64,000 nt of DNA. It comes from Typhlomys cinereus (lineage: Eukaryota > Chordata > Mammalia > Rodentia > Platacanthomyidae). The position numbers and the translations under genes are program-made. The stretch spans positions 1,133,017 through 1,197,016 of the forward strand of contig JALPQD010000402.1 of the NCBI GenBank assembly GCA_023101885.1. Direction: 5' to 3'. Below are positions 20,896 to 31,025 of this stretch, one piece after another. Under the pieces are notes generated by a model. That model did not search any database. It was not told the DNA's origin and saw only the letters and a list, made by a program, of their open reading frames with translations. Position 1 is the first letter of the stretch. Every line of letters begins with the position of its first letter.

Positions 20896-21974
20896 TGTCA
20901 AACAACTTCCCCCATGAGAGAGAAGACTCTTTTCTAAACACTTTCCCACATCCAAGATTTAAGACCCCACCTGCTACTCTCCACCCCCTGGTGGGGGGGA
21001 TCCTTCTATCCAAGTTGGTCACAACCATTGGGAAAATTCCCTTTGCTCTCAATAGTGCCCAACTTTGGAAGATGGGTCCCCAATGTTTCCATCATTGGCA
21101 ATACAAGATGATCAGTGAACACCAATCCACAAGGGGGCAGCATAGAGCTGTGCAAACCTATCTCCTTCAGAACCTGGCATTTTTGACCAAGAAATTTAAT
21201 TTTTTGCATATTAAAAATAGGAGCGAAGATGGGAAGGAAAGATACTGGGAAGATAGGTCGAGAGTTAAAGTCTTTGCCTCATAATAAAAAGGACCTGGGT
21301 TCAGATGCCCAGATTCCACCAAAAAAATGTCAAGTGGATATAGGGGAGGCTTGTAACCCTGCTCTGCAAGATGGAGCTTGGGAAATCCCAGAACAAAGCA
21401 ATAAGAAAGTAGAACAATTCAGGATGATTCCTTATATCACCCTTGACTTTCCATAAGCATACACACTCAAGTACACTCTTGTACACACTTGCATACACGA
21501 GTATACCCACATGCAAACACACACACACACACATACAAAGTAGAAGGGGAAGTAAAAGCTTGCCAGCCTTCACTGTTCCTCATAGGGATGTGTTGGTGTT
21601 AACAGCTTTCACAGTGCTTGTCCCAGACCTCTGAACATCAATGACAATAAATGACAATTTATCTTAGGGCCTGACTATGTCAGCTTCTTACCTTGTTTTT
21701 CTGTTACTTCACTGGAAATCAGCCAGAGGGCTGGACAGAGTCTCCACCTAGCCTGTAACCTCTAGTAAACCCCTCCCATTGTGACCTATCACCTACAGAG
21801 AAACAATGCTGAGAGAAGAGAGAACCTACAGCCCTGGGTTTGATCGGAGACCCAGGTTCACAACAAAAAGTTCAAGGATGAATCCTGATATTACATTTGG
21901 GCCTCTACGGGCACATACACACACACACACACATTCAAGTGCATTCATGAGCATACATGCATACCTACTCACAA

Positions 21975-22019
<45 letters not shown>

Positions 22020-25000
22020 ATACACACATACATGAAAGACGGAAAAAAAAAAAAAAAAAAACAGACAACTTTCCCCATGGGAAGTGCTTCAGGTGTTTCT
22101 ACAAACAGGGTCAGGTGAAGGATTCCAGAACTACTCTGAGACCTTCCCCAGCAGTGTCCAGCTAGAGAACTTTATGGCCATTGCTGATAGGAGAGGGTGT
22201 TGAGGAACAGGCCAGGAAGGGACTTACAGTAGCAAAGTCCCTCTACAACTTCCTACTGAAGAGGGCTATCCTCTCCCTCTGCGGCTTCTCACACCCTGTT
22301 CTGCATGACCCCATAAAACCAGCTCCTGGGAAGCCAACTCCAAGACATTCTGGGGTCTGACCACACACAGACATGAGCCATCCCACCCAAAACACCATCC
22401 ATTTCTACTCAAGGACAATGGTAGTTGGCTACAAGTTTCAACTCGAAACCTCATTTGTCTGGCAAGTAAGGTTTGCCCTTCTTTCAGCAGTCCTGTGGAT
22501 ATGATGTAGCCAGTTCCCTCCACTCCTGGTTGTTGGTATGAGCTCTCCTGCCAAGATATACTAAGAAATGTAATCAGATATTCCAGAATAAAATCCCCTT
22601 GCTTCCCCTTAAGCTCTTTGTCGGTGAATTTATCAGCTACATGCAGAGTAATTGTGACAGGGGCCCACCCCCCAACCATGTGACTTGCCAAGTGGAAGTC
22701 ACACCAGAAAGGATATATTTCTGGGGCTGTCACAATGGCTCAGTGGACAAGGACAGAATAACACACCATGACCAATGAAATGCATTCCCCTGAGGGGGGA
22801 GGAGTTGTTTTCCACCACCGCTGGGACCCTGACCTCACCCACACATTAGGAATGACTCTGTGTTCTCTCCAGGACTGAAGCAGGGTCCAGGCCAGCCATG
22901 AAGACCCATGACCTGGTTCTAGGGCCCTGGAGTGTGAAAACAAAGGTGACACCCATGCAGAGGGAAGGGAGGAGCTTTGGGGTCAAGGGGAAAGGGCAGG
23001 GGAGAACAAGGCAATGGTAACAGCTAAGGACAGAATCCCAAGACAGATACTAACCTGGGGTCACTGATGGGTGTGGGGTCTGGGTGACGTCTTCACTAAT
23101 CACATTTAGCTCCAAGAAGTCACTACGCAAGGACCATATGTCACCATATTGGTAAATGCATGAATACCGTCCAGCAGTGTCTACAGTCGCGTTAAGCTGG
23201 AATCTAGCCTCTGTCCTGGTAGGAAAGATGTTTTTCTCATCCTTAATCTTTTGTATTCCCTTCTCCAGACGGAATATTTGATAAGAAGAGGAGCTCTGGC
23301 AGATGATAGTCACAGGCGTCCCCTGGGGGATCATTGCATAGTCTGGTATAGCCTGGATGGAGGGTTTGACCCATTGTTCTAGGAGGGAGCAGAAGGGTGA
23401 TCTAAGCATCCATGATGAGAAAATCAACACTCAATAAAATTTATTTAGGTGCAGCATTTCAATATCATTAAAAATTTAGAGTTGTCCAGCCAGGCCCACA
23501 ATGATGCAGATTGGCAATTCCCCACCCCTCCTCATCTCACCTCTCTGTCCCTACCCCACCCACACAAGCACATTCTGCAGGCATCTGAATGCTCATCTGA
23601 ATGCTTTCTGTAGTTCCTTTCCCCAGCAAAGCACATGTAAGGCCTTCGGCACCCTAGAAGCCTGAGAGCATACATTGCTTGGGCATGCCTGCTACTCTCT
23701 CCCTGCCAGCTCCAGGGATCCCTGGGTTTCCTTTCAGCCTTCCTCCCAGGACCTCTCAAAGCCCTGTCTCCCTCCAACCAGATGAGGACAGGAGGAAGGA
23801 CAGAGGAGAATTCATTCCAGCAAAGTTCCTGACCCAAGCAAGGGACGACAGAGAGTCTTACATATGATGGTTCATGCTTTGCTTTTAAATCAATGTGCTG
23901 ATTGAAAGTAGATCATTCACACACATACACAAACACACACATGCCACAGATATACATGCACAGAGACACACATATACAGAGACACACATGAGAATAAACA
24001 TTCACATACATACAGATTGCACATATATACACAGATACACACATTACACAAAAACACAGAGACAGAGACACATGCAAATAAGGATCACACACATGCACAT
24101 CAATATACTCACAGATACACACATGAAACATACACATCCCACAAAAACACAGAGATGCATAAGCCAATACACATTACACATATACATACATGTACATGCA
24201 TACATATACATGCATACATATATCACACACAGAGACACACATATATCACAGATACACCTGCACAATCATAGATGTACACACACATTACAGACATACATAT
24301 ATACAGACACATCACATGTTTGTACACACAGAGATACACATGCAAATAAACATCACATACATACACATTGCACATACAGACATCACATATATACACATTA
24401 CACACATACATACACATCACACAGACACACACATCACACAGACATACGCAGACATATATCACACACAGACACATCCACATACCTCACAAGCACAGATACA
24501 TATCACACACATTATAACATATACACAGAAATACATAGATACAGAGAAGCTTAACATATACACAGAAACACATTACACAGAGAAGCACATATATAACATA
24601 TACATACATATGACACACAGACAGACATACGTGATAAATAATAAATAAATGTTTTAATTCATTAAAAAATCAATATATGAGGTGGTCTGAAGCTGAGGTG
24701 GAAGCTGGAGGATCTGAAGAAATGAAAGGCAGTCAGCATGCAGAGGCCAGCAACTCACAGGGAACAGCAAGAACAGGATATAGCTGGGGTTAACCAGATT
24801 ATCCCTCAGAGATGGGGGGAGGGGAAGAAGGAAGGGAACGACATAGGGAGTGGGTAGAGAACATCTACTGTGTTTCAAGATAAAATGCCAAGGGCCAGCG
24901 GAAAGAAGATTTGGCCTGGAAATAAAAACATAAATAAAAAGCATTTGAATAGAATGTAGAATCCGTGAAAAGATGGTGCTTGTGCTTTGGCATTACAGGA

Positions 25001-26534
25001 AGCACAGAAGGAGGAAGGCCATAGTAGGCTAGTAGGTGTGGCCACCCTAGAAGCCCCTAGAGAAGACAGAGAAAACTGGGGGTCCTGCAGAAAGGGTGAG
25101 CTTGGAGGAGAGTTGAAAGAAGAGAAAAACGGGAAGAATTTAGATGAATGTCAATGACACATGAAGATATTGTGCACAGGAAGATGGAGATGTGGAGCCA
25201 AGTGTCCCTTCTCAGTGCCTTTAGGCACTGACACAGGCTCTATTAAGAAAGAAGGGAGGTCTGTGATTATGACACACTGGGAGGGAATTACCTTGGGCCA
25301 GTTCAGCAAGTCCAAGAAGCACCTGTCCCTGTAAGTTCTATTCGAAGTGTAGTAAGAGATAAAAATGGACTCAACTGGAGGTCAGTGAATTTAGAGACAA
25401 AGATAATGTGGTGCCTATTCATATGAGGACACTTCTCCTCCTCAAAAATTAAAAGAAAGGGGGACACTCCTTATTTGAGACAAGAGAGAGGAAGCTTCTT
25501 TATTGGGTGGCTTACCCAGTGGGGGGCTATCTGTGTCCCAGTGGGTGCCTAGGCACTTGTCAATGCAGGCTTCCTGGATAGAGCCCAATGAGTTGCACAT
25601 GCAGGGCTCATAGGAAGAGAAGGGAGGCTGTCTGGAAAGGAGAAAGAATGGGATGGGACGGAATAGGAAAGCTGAGGCATAGGTAGTAGGGGGTGGAAAC
25701 ACATAAATTCATTGTATTTGTATAGGAAAGTTTTAAAGATACTCTTGCTTGCTGGCAGCCATCCAAACTAATCTGAAGGATGTTACCTGAAGCAGAATGA
25801 TCCAGTTACAGGACAAAGGCTGCATTGCCTGTCTCATCACATGTGTAGAATGACAAAGTATTCATCTATACAGGTTGACAGTAGGATGACAGTTGTCAGA
25901 AGCTGGGAGAGAGCATGAGCAGGAACAAGGAAGATGCTAAGCAAAGGTTCTAAGTTCCTGCTAGGCAAGGGGAGGGTTTCTTCTTGAGATCAACTGAGCA
26001 CTGTGATAATAGAGAAGATACCTAGTGTTATCACCACCAAAAATAAAGAAACATGTGAAGCATGGTAGATGCATTTTTTACACTAATTTTACCATTGCAC
26101 AATGTAGATATACACCAAAACACCACATCGAGCCTTTGAGATGGCTCAGCAGAGGGAGGGAGTGCAGGTGATGGCGGTGGAGCTGAGTTTGACCCCCACA
26201 CACTCCCCCAACCCAAAGGGGAGGGAAACAGACTCTTGAAATTTGTCCTCTGACATACTTTCACATGTACACACACAGACAACACACACACACCAAATAA
26301 CTAAAAATTAAAAACATCATGTTGCAAAAAGACAAGAAAAAAGGAGAGAAACTGGCATGGAATAGAAGGGTTGTAATGGGAAGAGAATGGGGGATGAGAT
26401 TGAGGATTAAGATGTGAAATATAGGGGCTGGAGAGGTGGCTCAGGGGTTAAGCCTCTGCCTTGCAGGCAGAAGGTCCTGAGTTCGGATCCTAGACCCCAC
26501 GTATAGACACCAGGCGAAAGTGGGAGCAGCCTGC

Positions 26535-26566
<32 letters not shown>

Positions 26567-27573
26567 TGCACAATTGAATAAATAAAAAAATTTAAAAAAA
26601 AAGATGTGAAATATAAACTTACTGTATTCATGTATAAAAAAACACTAAAGGAATTTTTAAAGAAAGCATCATTCTGAATCCCAGAAGCACATATCATTAT
26701 TGTTTCTCAATTAAAAACATTTTAGAGAAAGAAAACAAAGGAAGATGGGTAGATAATAGAAGAGGGACAGACTGAAGACTACCCGCTTGGGATGCTTCTG
26801 ATTGGACAAGAGGCTCTTCTTCACGCCTCCCAGAGTATACGTTCTCCTATAAGAGCTGCCCAGGGCTTCAGAGACAACAGGAATGGCATGACTCACCCTC
26901 CATGTGGATTGTCTGTCCCAGGAACAGCACTGGAAGAGAAGCCCCTGGTGAGAAAAAAGCTCACCATCCAGATTCCTCATAGAGCTGAATCCTAGAGACA
27001 GATCATCCCTTCTCCCACGATAACCCAGCCATCCCTCCTCCATATTAATAATTGACTATAATCTTCCTCCTTGCTCTAAAATAGTCTTAAGATCCCCAAG
27101 GCCAGGTGCTAGTGAAATCCCAGCAGTTTAGCAGTATCACACCTTTAATTTCTGTCTACCTAGGCTGATGTAGCAGGCTTCTTCTGTCTCTGAAACTTTT
27201 GTCTCCTGCGTGGTCTGCATTTTCATCAAGAAGCCAGCTACATCTATCAAATGAATTCAGTCAGCCCCAATCTTAGAGAAACCCTGTCTCAAAAGAAAAG
27301 CATAAATAAATAAACAAATAAAGAAGAAGACCGTGGATGTAGCTCAGTGGTAGAGGGCTTGCCTAACATGCACAAGGCCCTGGGCTGTTAATCTCCAGCA
27401 CAGATGTTCCCAAGTTACCTTCCTTTCCAAACAGAGCCTTCCCCCGTCCTGGCAACCCAAGACCAGAAAATCCCCTGGACTGAAGATGGACGCTTTCTAC
27501 TGGTCACCTCCCCATCTTTGGTGTTCTCCCAGAACTCACCAAGGGCCAACAGGGCAGTGGGATGTATCAGCAT
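18484..27573 (-). CDS. LAIR1: Leukocyte-associated immunoglobulin-like receptor 1 (nine coding exons)
   Basis: Inhibitory receptor on leukocytes that binds collagens through one Ig domain and recruits SH2 phosphatases through tail ITIMs (family knowledge). Exons, minus strand: 27573-27540, 26929-26897, 23378-23055, 21730-21692 (tentative), 19697-19575, 19464-19422, 19332-19295, 19137-19091, 18630-18484. All introns are GT-AG, phases match, and the joined length is 828 nt (275 codons plus stop). Layout: split signal peptide (1-22), Ig domain with Cys49 and Cys96 (YSCIY), FRLE at 58-61, Trp104, an NAT sequon at 85, a short stalk, an uncharged membrane helix (about 154-177), and a tail with VTYAQL (Tyr239) and NTYASI (Tyr269). 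The VTYAQLDH motif, the MAE..TYA end and the alignment of the tail match human LAIR1 (287 residues) as I know it. An in-frame TGA two codons before the ATG fixes the start. Confidence 0.93.
19091..19137 (-). CDS. LAIR1: LAIR1 cytoplasmic exon c
   Basis: 47 nt, phase 1 to 0, acceptor TCTTCTCTGCAG, donor GTAAGT. It encodes EIAIADPKKERGIEIL, which lines up without gaps with the LPEKDRETDTS part of human LAIR1. Confidence 0.85.
19295..19332 (-). CDS. LAIR1: LAIR1 cytoplasmic exon b
   Basis: 38 nt, phase 2 to 1, acceptor TTTACCTTCAG, donor GTGAGG. It encodes RLRPATDDTRKAP. It is weakly conserved but the only exon whose phases link its neighbours. Confidence 0.75.
19422..19464 (-). CDS. LAIR1: LAIR1 cytoplasmic exon a
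   Basis: 43 nt, phase 1 to 2, acceptor CTGTTCCCAG, donor GTGAGG. It encodes ELLSSKGQLWKSQE, aligning with the SKDEEQKPQQ region of human LAIR1. The intron before it is only 110 bp. Confidence 0.8.
19575..19697 (-). CDS. LAIR1: LAIR1 transmembrane exon
   Basis: 123 nt, phase 1 to 1, acceptor CTATCTTTCCTAG, donor GTAAGT. It encodes a KKDHLNVIIAVSVV start and a 20-residue hydrophobic helix, then the stop-transfer YRQHKKKQ. No charged residue lies in the helix, as expected for an inhibitory receptor that does not pair with an ITAM adaptor. Confidence 0.92.
19740..20575. other. LAIR1 intron, no exon recognised
   Basis: Contains a CT-rich tract at 20102-20160. Open frames here lack paired splice sites in a usable phase. 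Confidence 0.45.
20575..20895 (+). mobile_element. SINE (TTGTCTCAAAAGCAAAAG subfamily) ending in (CA)n
   Basis: Head GGGGTTGGGGAAATGATTCAATGG, B-box-like GATCCCCAGATCCC, and a long 3' body ending in (CA)n at 20849-20892. It lies in a LAIR1 intron, antisense to the gene. Confidence 0.7.
21240..21535 (+). mobile_element. SINE with (CA)n end
   Basis: TACTGGGAAGATAGGTCGAGAGTTAAAGTC head, GGACCTGGGTTCAGATGCCCAG, body with CAATTCAGGATGATTCC, and a CA-rich tail at 21455-21537. It lies within a LAIR1 intron. Confidence 0.6.
21692..21730 (-). CDS. LAIR1: LAIR1 candidate stalk exon
   Basis: 39 nt with a good donor (AAG|GTAAGAAG) and a weaker acceptor (ACTCTGTCCAG). Phase 1 to 1, so it can be included or skipped without shifting the frame. 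It would encode ALWLISSEVTEKQ. Position and phase fit the human stalk exon that is alternatively spliced, but the residues do not clearly align. Confidence 0.5.
21828..22065 (+). mobile_element. SINE 3' part with two (CA)n tracts and poly(A)
   Basis: Only the 3' half of the SINE remains (CCTGGGTTTGATCGGAGACCCAGG onward). CA tracts are at 21916-21932 and 21975-22019, with an A20-like run at about 22040-22061. Confidence 0.6.
22475..22740 (-). repeat. Dispersed repeat (CAGTTCCCTC / AATAAAATCCCC family)
   Basis: Shares GTAGCCAGTTCCCTCCACTCCTGG, GGTATGAGCTCTCCT and CCAGAATAAAATCCCCTTGC with 37.08-37.26 (inverted), 41.65-41.82, 50.06-50.25 and 54.77-54.92 kb. Class unknown. Confidence 0.5.
23055..23378 (-). 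CDS. LAIR1: LAIR1 exon 3 (Ig domain)
   Basis: 324 nt, phase 1 to 1, with an acceptor CTCCCTCCTAG and donor GTTAGT. It encodes the C2-type Ig domain: Cys in TIICQ (residue 49), FRLEK, an EARFQL strand, NAT glycosylation sequon, AGRYSCIY with the second Cys (96), and a W-S-x-x-SDFLEL end. About 15 stalk residues rich in Thr, Pro and Ser follow in the same exon. Confidence 0.94.
23379..23894. other. LAIR1 intron 2, proximal part
   Basis: No exon or repeat recognised; two short overlapping open frames (23532-23837 minus, 23679-23867 plus) have no supporting features. Confidence 0.4.
23918..24640. repeat. Cryptic CA-rich satellite, about 720 bp
   Basis: Almost pure ACA/CAT/CAG/ATA units (such as CAGAGACACACAT, CACATACATACA, ACACAGATACACA) with no single fixed period and with purine/pyrimidine alternation over long stretches. 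It produces long open frames in several phases on both strands, all rich in His, Thr and Tyr (plus) or Cys, Val and Met (minus); these are artefacts of composition. Confidence 0.9.
24641..25440. other. LAIR1 intron 2, central part
   Basis: Purine-rich, with no exon or repeat family identified. Confidence 0.35.
25441..25745 (+). mobile_element. Probable old LINE-1 3' end
   Basis: Purine-rich block (25610-25695) followed by GGAAACACATAAATTCATTGT, the same ending as the old LINE-1 tail at 51.2 kb. Confidence 0.45.
26130..26315 (+). mobile_element. Old SINE
   Basis: GAGCCTTTGAGATGGCTCAGCAG head, a diverged body with TTTGTCCTCTGACATAC, and a CA-rich end. Confidence 0.55.
26424..26600 (+). mobile_element. 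SINE lacking its middle, with 15-bp target-site duplication
   Basis: Young-family head, but the body jumps from AGCAGCCTG directly to CTACACATACACACA, missing about 110 bases present in full-length copies. Flanked by AAGATGTGAAATATA at 26409-26423 and 26601-26615. Confidence 0.92.
26897..26929 (-). CDS. LAIR1: LAIR1 exon 2 (end of signal peptide)
   Basis: 33 nt, phase 1 to 1, preceded by a TTCTCTTCCAG acceptor and followed by GTGAGT. It encodes LFLGQTIHME; QTIH matches the human sequence around the cleavage site. It is one codon shorter than the human 36-nt exon. Confidence 0.88.
27100..27325 (+). mobile_element. Disrupted B1-like SINE
   Basis: AAGGCCAGGTGCTAGTGAAATCCCAGCAG at the left and TTAGAGAAACCCTGTCTCAAAAGA with an ATAAATAAATAAAC tail at the right resemble a B1 head and end; the middle does not match. 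Confidence 0.5.
27330..27405 (+). mobile_element. ID-like SINE
   Basis: TGTAGCTCAGTGGTAGAGGGCTTGCCTAACATGCACAAGGCCCTGGG is the tRNA-like ID core. It lies between exons 1 and 2 of LAIR1, antisense. Confidence 0.7.
27540..27573 (-). CDS. LAIR1: LAIR1 exon 1 coding part (start of signal peptide)
   Basis: ATG at 27573-27571, encoding MLIHPTALLAL plus the first base of a valine codon, then GTGAGT. The HPTALL core matches the human signal peptide. An in-frame TGA lies two codons upstream. The 5' UTR extends to higher coordinates; its limit is unknown. Confidence 0.88.
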
Positions 27574-28010
27574 AATTCAGGTTCCACCAACCTACCGGGA
27601 GTCTGGAGCTGGTGTCCTTGCAGCAGGAACTGGGACAGGATGTGTTACAGGAGCTCAGGGCAAGGTTTCTACACCAGCTGTCTCACACAAAGAGGAAGGG
27701 ACTTCTTTCTCCTTTCTATTCTTTCCCACTGACTCAAGGGGTGTGACAGAGGGTTGAGCTCAGCTTCCAAAGAAGGCTTCTGAACACACGTATGCAGATG
27801 TAGTACAGCACATTCCCGAGAGTGTTAACTGTGCTGTAAACCAGTGGACCCAGAAGAACATGATGGTGTCTGTCGTTCTCCACTCTGCAGAACAACATGG
27901 GTTGTTGGACCACTGTAACCCAATGGGACATCTGTGTTTCCTCATGTTAAATATAGTAATCACAAAAATTCCCTAAGACTTAATGTCATAACCTTCTTTA
28001 GAAACCCAGC
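27574..28010. other. LAIR1: LAIR1 5' UTR and upstream flank
   Basis: Immediately upstream of the LAIR1 start codon. No TATA box at a convincing place and no CpG island are visible; the transcription start cannot be set. Confidence 0.35.
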
Positions 28011-28011
28011 T

Positions 28012-28362
28012 AGAAGTTGAAGAGATGGCTCAGTGGTTAAAACCCTTTGTCTCAAAAGCAAAAGAACCTGAGTTCTGATCCCCAGATCTCACTTAAAATG
28101 CAAGGCAGGTATGGTGACCCGCCTGAAATTATAACCCTGGAAGATAGACCCTGGGAATCCCCAGAGCAAGTTGGCTAGCCAGACTAACTCTAATGTTGTA
28201 CTCTGGGTTTAATTAGAGACCCAGGGTCACAACAATAAGGTGGAAGAATGATAGAAGATGACTCCTGATGTCACCCTTGTGGCTCCAAGGTACACACACT
28301 CAAATGCCTTCGTGTACATATACATATATCTGTACATACATAATGTGTGTCAACCTACTTGC

Positions 28363-28412
<50 letters not shown>

Positions 28413-28438
28413 ATATACATATACACAAATTTAAAAAA
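28012..28438 (+). mobile_element. SINE with long (CA)n
   Basis: GAAGAGATGGCTCAGTGGTTAAAACCC head, a two-part body like 20575-20895, and (CA)n at 28370-28411. Confidence 0.7.
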
Positions 28439-28442
28439 AAAG

Positions 28443-28756
28443 AGGGGTTGATGAGATGGCTCAAGGGTTAGGCCTTTCCCTTCCAAGCAGAAGGACTTGA
28501 GTTTGGATCCCAGATCTTACGTTAAAATATTAGGAGAAAATAGCTAGGGTCTGTACTTCTGGTCCAGTGGGTAGATCCTTGGAAATCCCAGAATGAGGCA
28601 ATAAGGAAATAAAATAACCCAGGATGATTTCCAGTATCACCCTTGGTCCTCCACAGGCACACATAGTGCCTTCTGGTACACACACACATACCTCATACAC
28701 CTTCACACTCTACACACCAGCACACACAAAAACAACAACAACAAAAAAGAATCCAA
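28443..28756 (+). mobile_element. SINE
   Basis: GGGTTGATGAGATGGCTCAAGGGTTAGGCC head, GTTTGGATCCCAGATC and a CA-rich end, directly after the previous SINE. Confidence 0.7.
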
Positions 28757-28789
28757 ATTGAAAGTGTTCTGTTCTAGATACTACTCCCT

Positions 28790-29047
28790 ACCCACCCATA
28801 CCCCCTCCCCACACTTTTCTTTATTGATGAATTCTGCCCTAGCAGAATTTTTCTTTATTAATGAATTCTGTTCTTCAATGATTTCACACAAGCATATAAT
28901 ATATTCTGATCACTTTCTCCTCTACCTTTTCTTATCCTGCCAATCCTCCTTCCCTATAGGGCTTCATCCCTATCCATGCCCTTATGTTTTGTTTTGTGTC
29001 CCCCTCTGGGTATAACCAGGTCTACTCTTATGTGACTCTAGGCTTGG

Positions 29048-29112
<65 letters not shown>

Positions 29113-29260
29113 ACTCTAGGAGGCACAACTTGGTATCTTTGTCAGCCACCTTCATATTTGTTAGTTGTTCATTGATCATCATCAGGCCTGTGGGTTTCTC
29201 ATCTGTCTGTAACTGACCATTGTCCAGTGCACAATACTTTTTAATAGATAGGGAGCACAA
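28790..29260 (-). mobile_element. Probable old LINE-1 3' end carrying a (CT)n array
   Basis: Pyrimidine-rich block (28915-28975) and downstream sequence in the pattern of minus-strand LINE-1 tails, interrupted by (CT)n at 29050-29110. Confidence 0.4.
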
Positions 29261-29700
29261 GGGGAGCGTCAGAACAAAAAAGTGCTAAGATGGTAACAGA
29301 TGCAAACAGATGGTATCTTCTGGACATGACTGGGCCTCTGCAACCATGAACTCGCTGCAGCTGGATCTGCTTTCACAAGACCACAAAATTTGATCTTACT
29401 ATTTTACATCATGAAACGAGAAAGACCTCAAGAGGGACAGTACCTCCCTCAGAGACTAACAATGGGAAAGAAGGGGAGCAACTCTCCCCAGGAACATGTC
29501 CACAGTACATTGTCCTTGTTCCAGCAAATACACAGACACATGTCATCAAATGGGATTGAGCAAATCATAAGTGCACAGAACATTAGAGTGGAAGTGGAAA
29601 AAGCTTAATTGGGGATTGGGATGAGATAATAAGTAGTAAAAATGGTGCAAATATATCTGTAAATCCTTAAAAGATTATAAATAAATTAATTAAAAACTAA
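29261..29700 (+). mobile_element. Probable old LINE-1 3' end
   Basis: CTCTGCAACCATGAACTCGCTGCAGC, GGATTGGGATGAGATAATAAG and an AT-rich end are features of old rodent LINE-1 tails; no coding part is present. Confidence 0.45.
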
Positions 29701-30130
29701 GAAGACAATGTTGGCCAAGGCTTTGGGGAAGTTAGAATCTTTACAAACTGTAAATAGGAACCCCGGGCCTGAAACATTATAAGAACCTAATCTGAGCTCA
29801 TGAGTCAGAAATGCTTTTCAGAAGCCAGAGCTCTTCCTTCATAGCACTGGTGGAAAAAGAAGAAAATGGAAAGAAGAGAAAGAAGAGCAGAGAAAGCTCT
29901 TCCTCTTTATGTAAGGCACTGTGGAAACATCATAGAAATTTCACACACAAAAAAAAAAAACCCACAAAAAATAGAACTATCAGATGATCAGCAATACCAC
30001 TGTCCAGAGTATATGTAAAGGGAGGTGAAGTAAATATTTTAAAAAAAGTCTACACTTCCATGATCATTACAACATTTATTCATAATAGCTGAGATATAGC
30101 AATAACCTAAATGAAACAGAAAAATGTAGC
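29701..30130. other. No feature recognised
   Basis: A-rich sequence with an A-run near 29949-29960; nothing assignable. Confidence 0.35.
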
Positions 30131-30149
30131 ATAAGTATGTACAATATTG

Positions 30150-30560
30150 TTGGGTAGCATTTTTCCTAGGGAGACATCACACAACCATCCCTCCATCTCA
30201 GACAAGAATTTGACAGCAGATCAAAGTAGCAATGACACCAAGGTCCATCTTGACAAACTAATGAGTTTATTCAGGTAACAGCAACTCTGGAGTTCTCTGC
30301 ATGATGTGTTTATTGGAGAGTCTCCTCTAGGCTGTTTACTGGCCAAAGGTCTCCTCCCTGAACAGTTGTTAATAATGTTCCTTTACCTTGGGGAGGATCC
30401 ACATCCCCTGAGTCCTGTCAGCTTCAGGAACTTACTGAGAATAAAGAACTGTTTATGTTCTGAGCCTTTCTCCAGGACAGAATGTTTTAAATTGAGACAC
30501 AACATCCTTTTTTCTTAGACCAGGTTGAAGTGCAGAATGGCATCATACTATGCCAGGAAA
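30150..30560 (-). mobile_element. LTR-like repeat, family C
   Basis: CAAAGTAGCAATGACACCAAGGTCC and AATGAGTTTATTCAGGT, with GAGTCTCCTC blocks and CCAGGTTGAAGTGCAGAATGGCAT. The same order is found at 51.84-52.35, 58.60-59.11 and partly at 35.5 and 59.7 kb. The AATAAA on the minus strand suggests an LTR; class not established. Confidence 0.5.
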
Positions 30561-30754
30561 AAACGCCTCCTAACATCTTTCACTATGTGGACTTTCCAGG
30601 GATCAAACCTAGATCAACAAGTTTGTAAACAGACACCTAAGTGGCTGAGTTGTTTCAATAGTTCCTTTTATTTTCTTTGCTTCAGGCATTTTTCTATATT
30701 CATTGGGATTATTTGTCTTCAATCTAAAGCTTTTTTTAATTTTAAAATTAGGGC

Positions 30755-30962
30755 TTGGGAGATAGCTCAGTGGTTAAGACTCAGTCTCATAAGCAGAAGG
30801 TCCTAAGTTCAAATCTCAAGTTCACGTAAAAATGGCAAGTGGAAATGGTGGCAGTCTGCACTTCCAGCCCTGATAGGCAAGCCTGAGAAATCCCAGAGTG
30901 AAGCAAAAAGGAGGTAGAAGCAATCCAGGTTGGCTCCAGGTCCTTCACAGGGATACACAATG

Positions 30963-30998
<36 letters not shown>

Positions 30999-31025
30999 CA
31001 CACATCTAATAAATAAATAAAACTT
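30755..31025 (+). mobile_element. SINE ending in (CT)n
   Basis: GGGCTTGGGAGATAGCTCAGTGGTTAAGACTC head, CTAAGTTCAAATCTC, (CT)n at 30963-30998 and an ATAAATAAATAAA end. Confidence 0.75.

Noticed and set aside
23895..24648. Open frames up to 219 codons rich in His/Thr/Tyr
   Set aside because: They arise from the CA-rich cryptic satellite and are open in several phases on both strands; no domain and no splice context.
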